Shown: positions 1 through 6,757 of the stretch, piece by piece
Numbering within the stretch: the first letter of the stretch is position 1
Layout: every line of letters begins with the position of its first letter
NCBI GenBank assembly: GCA_046715095.1
Contig: JBKJZQ010000169.1
Coordinates: 1 to 9,490, forward strand
Length of the DNA: 9,490 nucleotides
Direction of reading: 5' to 3'
Source of the DNA: WHTI01 sp046715095
GTDB taxonomy: Bacteria; Actinomycetota; CADDZG01; WHSQ01
Program-made: the position numbers and the translations under genes
The notes under the pieces: model-generated
The model's input: only the letters and a program-made list of their open reading frames with translations
What the model was told of the DNA's origin: nothing
Databases searched by the model: none

Positions 1-1
1 C

Positions 2-1642
2 TTTGTCAACGCGACGGAGTTCTCGAGCGCCGCGGCGTTCGAGACCGTAGGGGTCGCGGACGACGCCATCGGCGGCAACCTGATCGAGCCGGATCCCGAC
101 GACCCGGAGGGCGGGTCGATCATCGACATCGCGCAGATCGAGGACCTCGCGGAGCGCGTCCACGACGTGAGGATCGGACTTCAGAAGAGCGCCGCGGAGC
201 TCGAACAGGTCGACCTCCAGAACCTCCCGAGCCGGATCAGACCCAAGATCGAGGATGCGATCGAGGCCGCGGCCGAGGCGGACGTCCGCCTCGCCGACGC
301 CGAAGCGGGCTTCGAGGTGCTCCCGGGCATCTTGGGAGCGGACGGCCCACGGACCTACCTCCTCGGGTTCCAGAACAACGCCGAGCAACGCGGTACCGGC
401 GGAGCGATCCTCCAGTTCTCCACCCTCGAGATCGATCAGGGGAAGGTCTCGCTGGGGGACGACGAGGACGACTCGGCCAACAGCGTCTACGACATCGACG
501 AGGGTCGGAAGCAGTTCGACATCCAGTTGCCGGAAGATGCCTGGATCATCCGGCAGATCCCCGACACGCAACGCTTCGGCAACTCCAACTGGAGCCCCGA
601 CTGGCCGCTGTCGGCCCGCGTGATGTTGGACTACGCGAAGGCCGCGGACCTCGACAACCCGGCCATCGAACTTCCTGACTTCGACGGTTTCATGGCCGTC
701 GATCCGTTCGCGCTGCAGAAGATGATGCCGGGCGTGGGACCGTTCGAGACGAAAGCGGGTAACTACATCACCGCTGGACGAGTGGTCCCGTTCTCGCTCT
801 ACCTCGCCTACGGGAAATACCCCATCCCCAAGTTCCGCAGGGCGGTTCTGCGCCAGGTCGTCGATGAGTTCTTCGCCCGGGCGGTGAAACCGAAGCGCCC
901 GACAGATCTCCTCGAGGGAGCGGGCTCGGCGCTCGCCGAGAAGCGGATCCAGATATGGATGAAGGAGCCCGCGGAACAGCAGTTCATCAAGCACATGGCC
1001 TGGGACGGAGCCATCCGACCGGCGAAGGGATCCGACTTCGTCTACGTTGTGGAGCAGAACGTGGGCGGCAACAAGCTCGACTACTTCTCGACGCAGAGCA
1101 CCGACATGTCGATCGAGATCGACGGAACGGGCGCTCGTGTATCGACGGTCCTCGGCGTTCACAACGGGGTGTTCGCCCCCCAGCCGCGCTGGATCATGGG
1201 TGACTCGGGTCCCACCCACAGGCCGATGCTGAGCCTCTACGTCCCGGGCGACGCGACGCTCGAGGGAACCCCGACGATCGATGGCGAGAGGATCGACGAT
1301 CCGGCGCCGGCCGCGTGGTCAGGCGGAGGGCCCCCCGAGGATTCAGAGGCGGGCAAGAAGGTATGGTCGGCCACGCTCGTGGTCCCGCCCGGTGAGGACG
1401 CCTCGATCGGCTACGACTACACCGTGCCGGACGTGGTCAGAGCGGTGGGCGAACGGTCGGTCTACCGGTTGGTGATACAGCATCAGCCGAAGGTCAATCT
1501 CGAGGAGATGACCATCAGGCTCACTCTTCCAGGTGGTGCGACGGGTGTCCGGGCCCCCGGCTGGACCCGGGAGGGTGACGTGTTGGTGTGGACTAAGAGA
1601 CTCGGAGAGGACACAGAGGTGGAGGTTTCGTGGCGAAACTAA
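2..1642 (+). CDS. DUF4012 domain-containing protein, C-terminal part (5' end outside window)
   Basis: The frame is open from the first bases of the window to TAA at 1640-1642, giving 546 visible residues, so the true start lies upstream. The ATG at 167 is internal, because coding-like sequence continues before it. The hallmark DUF4012 segment lies at visible residues 107-140: LPGILGADGPRTYLLGF followed by QNNAEQRGTGG. Downstream is a long region rich in beta strand and acidic residues, ending in a probable Ig-like or beta-sandwich tail (around LTLPGG and VEVSWRN). I see no membrane helix in the visible part; family members usually carry an N-terminal anchor and are thought to be extracytoplasmic. 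Function is unknown, although such genes often lie in actinobacterial polysaccharide loci, which fits these neighbours. Its last 13 nt overlap the nucleotidyltransferase gene, suggesting translational coupling. The family call is confident; no biochemical role can be given. Confidence 0.85.
   Translation, partial: FVNATEFSSAAAFETVGVADDAIGGNLIEPDPDDPEGGSIIDIAQIEDLAERVHDVRIGLQKSAAELEQVDLQNLPSRIRPKIEDAIEAAAEADVRLADAEAGFEVLPGILGADGPRTYLLGFQNNAEQRGTGGAILQFSTLEIDQGKVSLGDDEDDSANSVYDIDEGRKQFDIQLPEDAWIIRQIPDTQRFGNSNWSPDWPLSARVMLDYAKAADLDNPAIELPDFDGFMAVDPFALQKMMPGVGPFETKAGNYITAGRVVPFSLYLAYGKYPIPKFRRAVLRQVVDEFFARAVKPKRPTDLLEGAGSALAEKRIQIWMKEPAEQQFIKHMAWDGAIRPAKGSDFVYVVEQNVGGNKLDYFSTQSTDMSIEIDGTGARVSTVLGVHNGVFAPQPRWIMGDSGPTHRPMLSLYVPGDATLEGTPTIDGERIDDPAPAAWSGGGPPEDSEAGKKVWSATLVVPPGEDASIGYDYTVPDVVRAVGERSVYRLVIQHQPKVNLEEMTIRLTLPGGATGVRAPGWTREGDVLVWTKRLGEDTEVEVSWRN
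1621..1625 (+). promoter_or_regulatory. Ribosome binding site for the nucleotidyltransferase (inside the DUF4012 gene)
   Basis: GGAGG lies 4 nt before the GTG at 1630 and inside the last codons of the upstream gene. It decides the GTG start and indicates coupled translation across the 13-nt overlap. Confidence 0.7.
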
Positions 1643-2373
1643 GAGCTGCGGTTCTGGCTGCTGGAAGAGGCGTACGGATGGGCGGCGAGCGGCCGAAGAC
1701 ATTGCTGCCGGTCGGTGACCATCCCCCGCTCCTCCATCACATCCTGACTGGTCTTAAGACCGCCGGGATCGAAGACATCCTGATAGTTACGGGTTTCAAG
1801 CCGGACGAGATACAGGAGTACGTCGCCGAAGGGTTCCCCGACCTCGCTCCCCAGTATTCGTTCAATGCCCGCTATGCCTCGTGGGGCAACTTCCACTCCG
1901 TTCGGGTCGCCCTCGACCAGTCACCCGGGATGGACGTGCTGGTCGTCAACTCCGACGTAGTCGTAGCACCCGAGGTCTACCGGCGCGTCGCCGGCACCCC
2001 CGGTGATCTCGTCCTCGCGGTCCAGGAACGGATGCATCTCGACGACGAGGACATGCGCGTAAGGGTCGAGAACGACCGGGTGCTGGCCATCGGCAAGCAC
2101 CTCAAGCGAGCGCTGTCCCACGGTGAGTACGCGGGCGTTTCGCTGCTCCGGCCCCCGGCGGCGCGCCTCTACGGCGATATCGCGACGGATCTGGCGTGGA
2201 CCGGGCGCCTGGGGGGCTACTACGAGGACGTCTATGGGGAGATGCTGACACGCATCGAGGCACGCAGCGCATCGGTCGGAGAGGGCGAGTACGCCGAGGT
2301 CGACAACCCTGAAGACCTCGCTGCTGCTATCGCGGTGATCGAGCGCCTCGAAGCCTCACCCGCGAGCGCGTAG
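1630..2373 (+). CDS. LicC-like nucleotidyltransferase (phosphocholine/inositol-phosphate cytidylyltransferase family, COG1213 type)
   Basis: This 247-residue protein is a single GT-A-type nucleotidyltransferase domain. Visible motifs are the NTP-binding loop LAAGRGVRMGGERPKTLLPVG (residues 9-29, with Lys23), a first metal Asp in VVNSDV (Asp109), and a second in EVDNPEDL (Asp225). The YASWGNFHSV segment (82-91) resembles the substrate-side loop of phosphocholine cytidylyltransferases. Enzymes of this family join CTP (sometimes another NTP) to a phosphorylated alcohol such as phosphocholine or inositol-1-phosphate, giving a CDP-alcohol and pyrophosphate in the cytosol. The start is GTG with GGAGG 4 nt upstream; no in-frame ATG lies nearer the N-terminal motif. 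It overlaps DUF4012 and is followed after 11 nt by a glycerol-1-phosphate dehydrogenase, so glycerol-1-phosphate is an attractive but unproven substrate. A sugar-phosphate substrate is the alternative. The fold is certain; substrate and nucleotide are not. Confidence 0.85.
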   Translation: MAKLRAAVLAAGRGVRMGGERPKTLLPVGDHPPLLHHILTGLKTAGIEDILIVTGFKPDEIQEYVAEGFPDLAPQYSFNARYASWGNFHSVRVALDQSPGMDVLVVNSDVVVAPEVYRRVAGTPGDLVLAVQERMHLDDEDMRVRVENDRVLAIGKHLKRALSHGEYAGVSLLRPPAARLYGDIATDLAWTGRLGGYYEDVYGEMLTRIEARSASVGEGEYAEVDNPEDLAAAIAVIERLEASPASA

Positions 2374-2384
2374 TGGTGCACTGA

Positions 2385-3419
2385 TTGGACATCCCGCGGG
2401 TCGTCGCCTTCGACGCGGGTGACGAGGATGCGGCGGCGGTGCATCTCGCCGGCCTCATCGACGAGCTCGGAGTCACCGCTCCACTGGTCGTAGCGTCGGT
2501 TCATGGTGAACGACTGGCACGGTCCATCAATGGGGCGCGGTACGAGGTCCCCTCTCCAGATGCATCGGTCGACTGGGCCTCGGCGCTGGGCGCCGACGCG
2601 CATCGCGCGGGGTGTGACCTCGTCGTTGCCGTCGGAGGCGGACGGTGCCTCGACCTCGCTAAGCTGGCGGCGGCGCGCGCCGGCCTGACGATGGTCTCGG
2701 CACCCACCCAGTTGTCGCACGACGGATTGTGCTCGCCGGTGGCGGTCGCCCTCGATGACCACGGGATCAAGAGGAGCCTGGGAGCGATCGCTCCACGTTC
2801 GGTCTACCTGTCGCTTCCCACCCTCGCCCGGGCCCCGGTGGACTCGCTGCGCGCCGGGCTTGGCGACCTGTTCGCCAATCCTTTCGCCCTGCGGGACTGG
2901 GCGCTCGCAGAAGAACGCGGGCTGGCCGAGATCGATCCAGTGGCCTGGGACATGTCGGAGCGTTCCTACGCCGCGATCGAACCGTTCCTCGAAGCCGACC
3001 CCGCAGGCTCGGCAGGCGACCACCGGTTCCTCAGGTCGCTTGCCGACGCCTTGATCCTTTCGGGTGTCGCGATGATCCACTCGGGCTCGTCGCGACCGGC
3101 CTCGGGTGGAGAGCACGAGATCTCCCACGCGCTCGACGAGCTCTTCGGGGGCCCGGCGATGCACGGCGCGCAGGTCGCGTTCGGATGCATCTTCTCTGCT
3201 GCCCTGTACGGCGACGATCCGGCCGTCCTGCGAGACCGCGTGGCGAAACTCGGTCTGCCGGCCGAGCCTGCGGCACTTGGTCTGACGCCCGAAGATGCGG
3301 TGACCGTGCTGCTCACCGCGCCCGACACGCGCCCGGGCCGCTTCACGATCATCGAGGAAGCCGCCCTCGACGAGAGCGCCGCCCGTGCCCTCGTGAAGAG
3401 CATCTGGGAGACCGAATGA
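2385..3419 (+). CDS. sn-Glycerol-1-phosphate dehydrogenase family protein (AraM/EgsA-like, iron/zinc alcohol dehydrogenase superfamily)
   Basis: The 344-residue protein has the order and spacing of glycerol-1-phosphate dehydrogenases, which reduce dihydroxyacetone phosphate to sn-glycerol-1-phosphate with NAD(P)H in the cytosol. The dinucleotide loop is VAVGGGRCLDLAK (81-93). The block SAPTQLSHDGLCSPVA (105-120) matches the family's SxPTxxSHDGxxSP. The three expected metal ligands are present: Asp161 in GLGD, His244 in SGGEHEISH and His260 in MHGAQV, with GSSRP just before the second. The start is TTG at 2385; an in-frame TGA lies immediately upstream, so no earlier start exists, and the next GTG (2439) would remove part of the first beta-alpha unit. 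A weak GGTG at 2375-2378 could serve as ribosome binding site. The enzyme is typical of archaeal lipid synthesis and also occurs in some bacteria (Bacillus AraM). Related sugar-alcohol dehydrogenases are the alternative, but the SHDG and SGGEH blocks favour this family. Confidence 0.82.
   Translation: MDIPRVVAFDAGDEDAAAVHLAGLIDELGVTAPLVVASVHGERLARSINGARYEVPSPDASVDWASALGADAHRAGCDLVVAVGGGRCLDLAKLAAARAGLTMVSAPTQLSHDGLCSPVAVALDDHGIKRSLGAIAPRSVYLSLPTLARAPVDSLRAGLGDLFANPFALRDWALAEERGLAEIDPVAWDMSERSYAAIEPFLEADPAGSAGDHRFLRSLADALILSGVAMIHSGSSRPASGGEHEISHALDELFGGPAMHGAQVAFGCIFSAALYGDDPAVLRDRVAKLGLPAEPAALGLTPEDAVTVLLTAPDTRPGRFTIIEEAALDESAARALVKSIWETE
3406..3410 (+). promoter_or_regulatory. Ribosome binding site deciding the start of the anchored AlkP gene
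   Basis: GGGAG lies 5 nt upstream of the ATG at 3416, within the final codons of the dehydrogenase gene. It supports this ATG over the in-frame ATG at 3185. Confidence 0.65.
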
Positions 3420-5083
3420 CGATCCGGGGCAGGAGTGTCGTGGCCCTCGTGATCGTTGCCGCGCTGATCGGAGCGGGGGTCTATCTCTTCACGTCGCCCG
3501 ACGATGTGAAGCCCGACGACACGAACGAGAGCGCGCAGAAGATCGATGTCGCGGACAGGACCTTCGATTCGAACGATCCGGTTGAGCGCGGCTGTGCTCT
3601 CGACCTCGACATCCTCACGAGGATCGATCGGGGCACCGTCCCCGCGCACACGGAAGATCTCCTCTTCGTTCCACAGGCCCCCAACTACGTCGGGACGTTC
3701 GGCATCCGGAGTCACTCCGGTCCGTGGGACTACCTCCAGACCGTTCCCCTCGTCTTCTACGGACCGGAACGGATCGTCGGGCAGGGGCGGGCGCTCGACC
3801 GGAGCGCGAGCATCACCGATGTCTACCCGACGGTCGGCCGGCTGACCGACGTCGAACTGCCTCCTCGCCGCGGGCAATTGCTCGAAAACGCCCTCAAACC
3901 CGATGTTCCCGGGGTTCCGAAGCTGGTCCTGACCGTCGTGTGGGACGGCGTCGGGCGTAACATGCTCGAGAGGTGGCCCGAGGCGTGGCCCAACCTGGCT
4001 CGGATGGAGAGGAAAGGGACCTCCTATCTCGGCGCCACAGTCGGTTCGTCGCCGAGCATCACGCCGGCGACCCATTCGAACCTCGGCACCGGGGCGTGGC
4101 CCAAGGATCACGATGTAACCGCGATCACGATGCGCTTCGGCGATGAGATCCGCGAGGCGTTCGCCGGTCGTATCCCGTCGGACCAGAAGCTGACGACGTA
4201 CGGCGACCTGATCGACCTCGCGTACGGGAACGCGTCGCTCGTGGGGATGCTCGCGTGGAAATCGTGGCACCTCGGCATGCTGGGTCACGGCCTGTTGACG
4301 CCGGGTGGAGACCGTGACCTCCTGGGGCTCGTCGGTCAAAGTGAAGAGATCACCGGAAACCCCGACTACTACTACACACCGGAATACCTCAACCCTTATC
4401 CGGGGCTCGACGAGCGGGTCGAGGAACTGGACCGGGCCGACGGAGAGGTCGACGGGTTGTGGATGGGTCACGACATCGCCGGCTTGCACGACAACCCCGC
4501 GTGGGTGAACTACATGGGCGACGTCCTCCTCGAGACGATAGAGCAAGAAGGGTTCGGCGCCGACGAGGTTCCCGATCTCCTGTTCACCAACTTCAAGATG
4601 ACCGACATCGTCGGGCACCAGTACTCGATGGATTCGAAGGAAGAGGGCGTCGTCCTTCGAGCGCAAGACGAGGTCCTCGGTCGCCTGCTCCGGTACATGG
4701 ATGAGAACGTCGGTGACTACGTCGTGATCCTCACCGCCGATCACGGACATACCGGGAGCACGGAGAGCACGGGCGCGTGGCCCATCGCCAAGGGCGCCCT
4801 GCAAGCAGATCTCCTGAAGTTCCTGGGGGTAGGTGACGAGGACAGTCCGGTGATCAATACCAGCGCGGTGGGGATGTTCGTCGACGCCGGCAAACTGGCG
4901 GACACGGGCAAGACGCTCGACGATGTCGCTACCTGGATGAACGATTACCGCCTGAAGGACAACTGGGACACGGAGCTGCCCCCGGGTTACGAGGGCCGGG
5001 CCGGCGAACAGGTCATGTCGGCCGTCTTTCCGACCTCCGAGCTACCGGCGATCATGAGCTGCGCTCGCTCACGGGCCTCCTGA
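3416..5083 (+). CDS. Membrane-anchored alkaline phosphatase superfamily protein with permuted motif order
   Basis: This 555-residue protein starts at an ATG that overlaps the dehydrogenase stop (ATGA) and has GGGAG 5 nt before it. Residues 7-25 are one hydrophobic helix after MTIRGR, a signal anchor placing the rest outside the membrane. All AlkP/nucleotide-pyrophosphatase metal ligands and the nucleophile can be assigned, but in unusual order. His100 in RSHSGPWDYLQTVPLVFYGP, normally the last ligand, comes first; then Asp177 (VVWDGVG), nucleophile Thr216 (SPSITPATHSN), Asp397/His401 (TDIVGHQ) and Asp442/His443 (TADHGHTG). Segment 55-150 resembles the usual C-terminal end of PafA-like phosphatases, including DLLFVPQAPNY. 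The only cysteines are Cys60 and Cys549. Such enzymes hydrolyse phosphate mono- or diesters with zinc or similar metals; the substrate here is unknown but probably extracytoplasmic. Some annotated actinobacterial relatives may share this order, from memory. Catalytic class is confident, substrate is not. Confidence 0.85.
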   Translation: MTIRGRSVVALVIVAALIGAGVYLFTSPDDVKPDDTNESAQKIDVADRTFDSNDPVERGCALDLDILTRIDRGTVPAHTEDLLFVPQAPNYVGTFGIRSHSGPWDYLQTVPLVFYGPERIVGQGRALDRSASITDVYPTVGRLTDVELPPRRGQLLENALKPDVPGVPKLVLTVVWDGVGRNMLERWPEAWPNLARMERKGTSYLGATVGSSPSITPATHSNLGTGAWPKDHDVTAITMRFGDEIREAFAGRIPSDQKLTTYGDLIDLAYGNASLVGMLAWKSWHLGMLGHGLLTPGGDRDLLGLVGQSEEITGNPDYYYTPEYLNPYPGLDERVEELDRADGEVDGLWMGHDIAGLHDNPAWVNYMGDVLLETIEQEGFGADEVPDLLFTNFKMTDIVGHQYSMDSKEEGVVLRAQDEVLGRLLRYMDENVGDYVVILTADHGHTGSTESTGAWPIAKGALQADLLKFLGVGDEDSPVINTSAVGMFVDAGKLADTGKTLDDVATWMNDYRLKDNWDTELPPGYEGRAGEQVMSAVFPTSELPAIMSCARSRAS

Positions 5084-5115
5084 ACACGGCTTTCTCGGCG
5101 CCACGGCCCTACCCC

Positions 5116-5121
5116 TAGGAT
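5116..5121 (+). promoter_or_regulatory. Possible -10 element upstream of the COG3379-type gene
   Basis: TAGGAT fits the actinobacterial TANNNT pattern and sits 10 nt before the ATG at 5132, in the 48-nt gap after the anchored AlkP gene. I see no convincing -35 box 17 nt upstream. Initiation here would give a leader of only about 4 nt, which would exclude the ribosome binding site at 5122-5128. The gene may instead be read through from upstream. Confidence 0.3.
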
Positions 5122-5128
5122 GAGAGGG
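5122..5128 (+). promoter_or_regulatory. Ribosome binding site selecting ATG 5132 over ATG 5120
   Basis: GAGAGGG lies 3 nt before the ATG at 5132. The ATG at 5120 has only AGG directly abutting it and would add four residues (MRGI) not expected before the core strand. Confidence 0.6.
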
Positions 5129-5131
5129 ATC

Positions 5132-6757
5132 ATGACTACCAAAGCCGCTGTCATCGGCCTCGACGGGGCCGCCTGGCACCTCCTCGACCCGCTCATCGGA
5201 GCCGGTCTGATGCCCCGCCTCGCCGCTCTGAAGGAGAAGGGAGCGTGGGGATCGCTCCGATCCACCGTTCCCACCTACACCCCTCCGGCGTGGACCTCGG
5301 CCGCCACCGGGGTGAACCCGGGTCGCCACGGGATCTACGGCTTCGTCGAGGGGCACGCCCAGGCCGAACACCAGAGCCTGTCGCACTCCGGCAAGGTCAG
5401 GTCCCCGACCATCTGGGAGATGGCCAACGCGCAGGGGGCCCGCGCGGGGATCTACAACCTGCCCCTCACGTACCCACCCCAGCCGCTCGACGGTTGGATG
5501 GTCTCCGGGATGATGACCCCCGGCTACGGCGAACGCCAGCGCGGGTTCGCATCGTGGGGTTCGCCTCACACTGGGGCCGAGCTCGAAGCGAAGATCCTCG
5601 AGTGGGCGCCGGGCTACGTCCTCGACATCTCCGCCAACTACGAACAGGACTGGCGCGACGAAAAGCTCGCGATCGCGGCCCTCGATTCGATCCGCCAGCG
5701 CAAAGTCGTACTCGAACGGCTCCTCGCCACCGATCCCCCCGACGTGCTGTTCTCGGTCCAGGAATCTCCCGACCGGATCCAGCACGTCTACTACCGCTAC
5801 ATGGATCCATCCGATGTCCTCTACGACACCCCACAGGCGAAGAACATCCGTCCGCACGTCGAGCGATGTTTCGCAGCGATGGACGACATCATCGGCCTGC
5901 TCGACGACTGGACCGGGGACGGCGGCGTCGTGCTGTGCTCCGATCACGGGTTCACTGCGTGGGAGGTCACGGTTCATCTCAATGCCTTGCTGGCGCAGTG
6001 GGGTTACTTCTCTCTGAAGCCGGGGACACGGGCGATGCAGTCGGGTGTCGTAAGGAAACTCATCCCGGTGGCGAAACGAGTGCTACCGCGCAAGTTCGCC
6101 CGAGGAGCGAAGGCCAAGACGTTCGCGGCGATCGACTGGACGAAGACCACAGCTTTCGCCTCCCCGATCCCTCAACAGGGGATCTACGTCAATCTGAAAG
6201 GTCGCGAACGGTTCGGGATCGTCGAGGGCTCCGAGTTGGAGGCGATCAAGGATGACATCGCGCGCCGGCTGAAGGAGGCCCTCGCCCCCGACGGAGAACC
6301 GTTCGTGGACAAGGTGTGGCGCTCCGAGGAGGTCTTCCACGGAGACGCCCTCGACGGTGCCCCGGACCTTCTTCCCGTGATGCGGGACCACCGCTACGAG
6401 AACTCCGACGAGATCTTCCATACCGACGCGTTCTCGAACGTCAGTCACATGCCCCGGGGGGTGCATCATCCCGACGGGGTCGTGATCGTCTCCGGCCCCG
6501 GGGTCGATGCCGGGACGCGCGGCGACGGGAGCGTCCAGGACGTCACCCCCACCCTTCTCTACCTGGCCGGCCTCAAGGTGCCAGGCGGCCTCGACGGCAC
6601 GGTGTTGACCGGCGCTTTCAACGCGGCTCACCTGAAGGCCACGCCGGTGGGGTCGACCGCTCCCCCATCATCCGAAGGGCGCGACGAGACCTCGCCGTAC
6701 TCCGACGAGGAAGAAGCGATGATCGAAGAGTCGCTCAGGGGCCTCGGGTACCTCTAG
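5132..6757 (+). CDS. Cytosolic AlkP superfamily phosphohydrolase/phosphomutase-like protein (COG3379 type)
   Basis: The 541-residue protein begins directly with the first core strand (KAAVIGLDGAAW), with no signal peptide or membrane helix, so it is probably cytosolic. The ligand set is in normal order: Asp11 in GLDG, nucleophile Thr50 in PTYTPPAWTS, Asp214/His218 in SPDRIQHVYY, Asp271/His272 in CSDHGF, and His445 in RGVHHPDG, followed by VSGPGV and DVTPTLLYLAGL. The insert between DHGF and the last His (LNALLAQWGYFSLK, IDWTKTTAF, GIYVNLKGRERFGIV) is characteristic of the COG3379 'predicted phosphohydrolase or phosphomutase' group of bacteria and archaea, whose substrates are unknown. It ends in an acidic tail, EEEAMIEESLRGLGYL, nearly repeated at the minus-strand gene at the right edge of the window. 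It overlaps the sugar transferase start by 1 nt, linking it to surface-glycan synthesis. Family confident; substrate unknown. Confidence 0.85.
   Translation: MTTKAAVIGLDGAAWHLLDPLIGAGLMPRLAALKEKGAWGSLRSTVPTYTPPAWTSAATGVNPGRHGIYGFVEGHAQAEHQSLSHSGKVRSPTIWEMANAQGARAGIYNLPLTYPPQPLDGWMVSGMMTPGYGERQRGFASWGSPHTGAELEAKILEWAPGYVLDISANYEQDWRDEKLAIAALDSIRQRKVVLERLLATDPPDVLFSVQESPDRIQHVYYRYMDPSDVLYDTPQAKNIRPHVERCFAAMDDIIGLLDDWTGDGGVVLCSDHGFTAWEVTVHLNALLAQWGYFSLKPGTRAMQSGVVRKLIPVAKRVLPRKFARGAKAKTFAAIDWTKTTAFASPIPQQGIYVNLKGRERFGIVEGSELEAIKDDIARRLKEALAPDGEPFVDKVWRSEEVFHGDALDGAPDLLPVMRDHRYENSDEIFHTDAFSNVSHMPRGVHHPDGVVIVSGPGVDAGTRGDGSVQDVTPTLLYLAGLKVPGGLDGTVLTGAFNAAHLKATPVGSTAPPSSEGRDETSPYSDEEEAMIEESLRGLGYL

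Noticed and set aside
2232..3164. 310-codon open frame on the minus strand
   Set aside because: Antisense to the nucleotidyltransferase end and the dehydrogenase; no motif, low-complexity Arg/Gly composition.
3185..3415. Upstream in-frame start adding 77 residues to the anchored AlkP protein
   Set aside because: The extension is an Arg-rich shadow of the dehydrogenase gene and would bury the signal anchor. ATG 3416 has GGGAG at proper spacing and the typical ATGA overlap.
1630..3419. Phosphonate biosynthesis cassette (cytidylyltransferase plus Fe-alcohol dehydrogenase)
   Set aside because: No PEP mutase or phosphonopyruvate decarboxylase is visible, and the dehydrogenase has the SHDG and SGGEH blocks of glycerol-1-phosphate dehydrogenase rather than of phosphonoacetaldehyde reductases.
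2966..4804. 612-codon open frame on the minus strand
   Set aside because: It lies antisense to the dehydrogenase and anchored AlkP genes, both with full catalytic motifs. Its translation is Arg/Asp/Val-rich with no recognisable domain, as expected of a GC-rich shadow frame.
5069..5977. 302-codon open frame on the minus strand
   Set aside because: Antisense to the COG3379-type gene; no domain or convincing ribosome binding site.
5245..6255. 336-codon + strand frame inside the COG3379-type gene
   Set aside because: Wrong-frame reading rich in Arg, Pro and Gly; the overlapping frame carries the complete AlkP motif set.
6316..6756. Upstream in-frame start adding 147 residues to the sugar transferase
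   Set aside because: The added part is an Arg/Pro-rich out-of-frame reading of the COG3379-type gene; from GTG 6757 the protein has normal family length and N-terminal helices.
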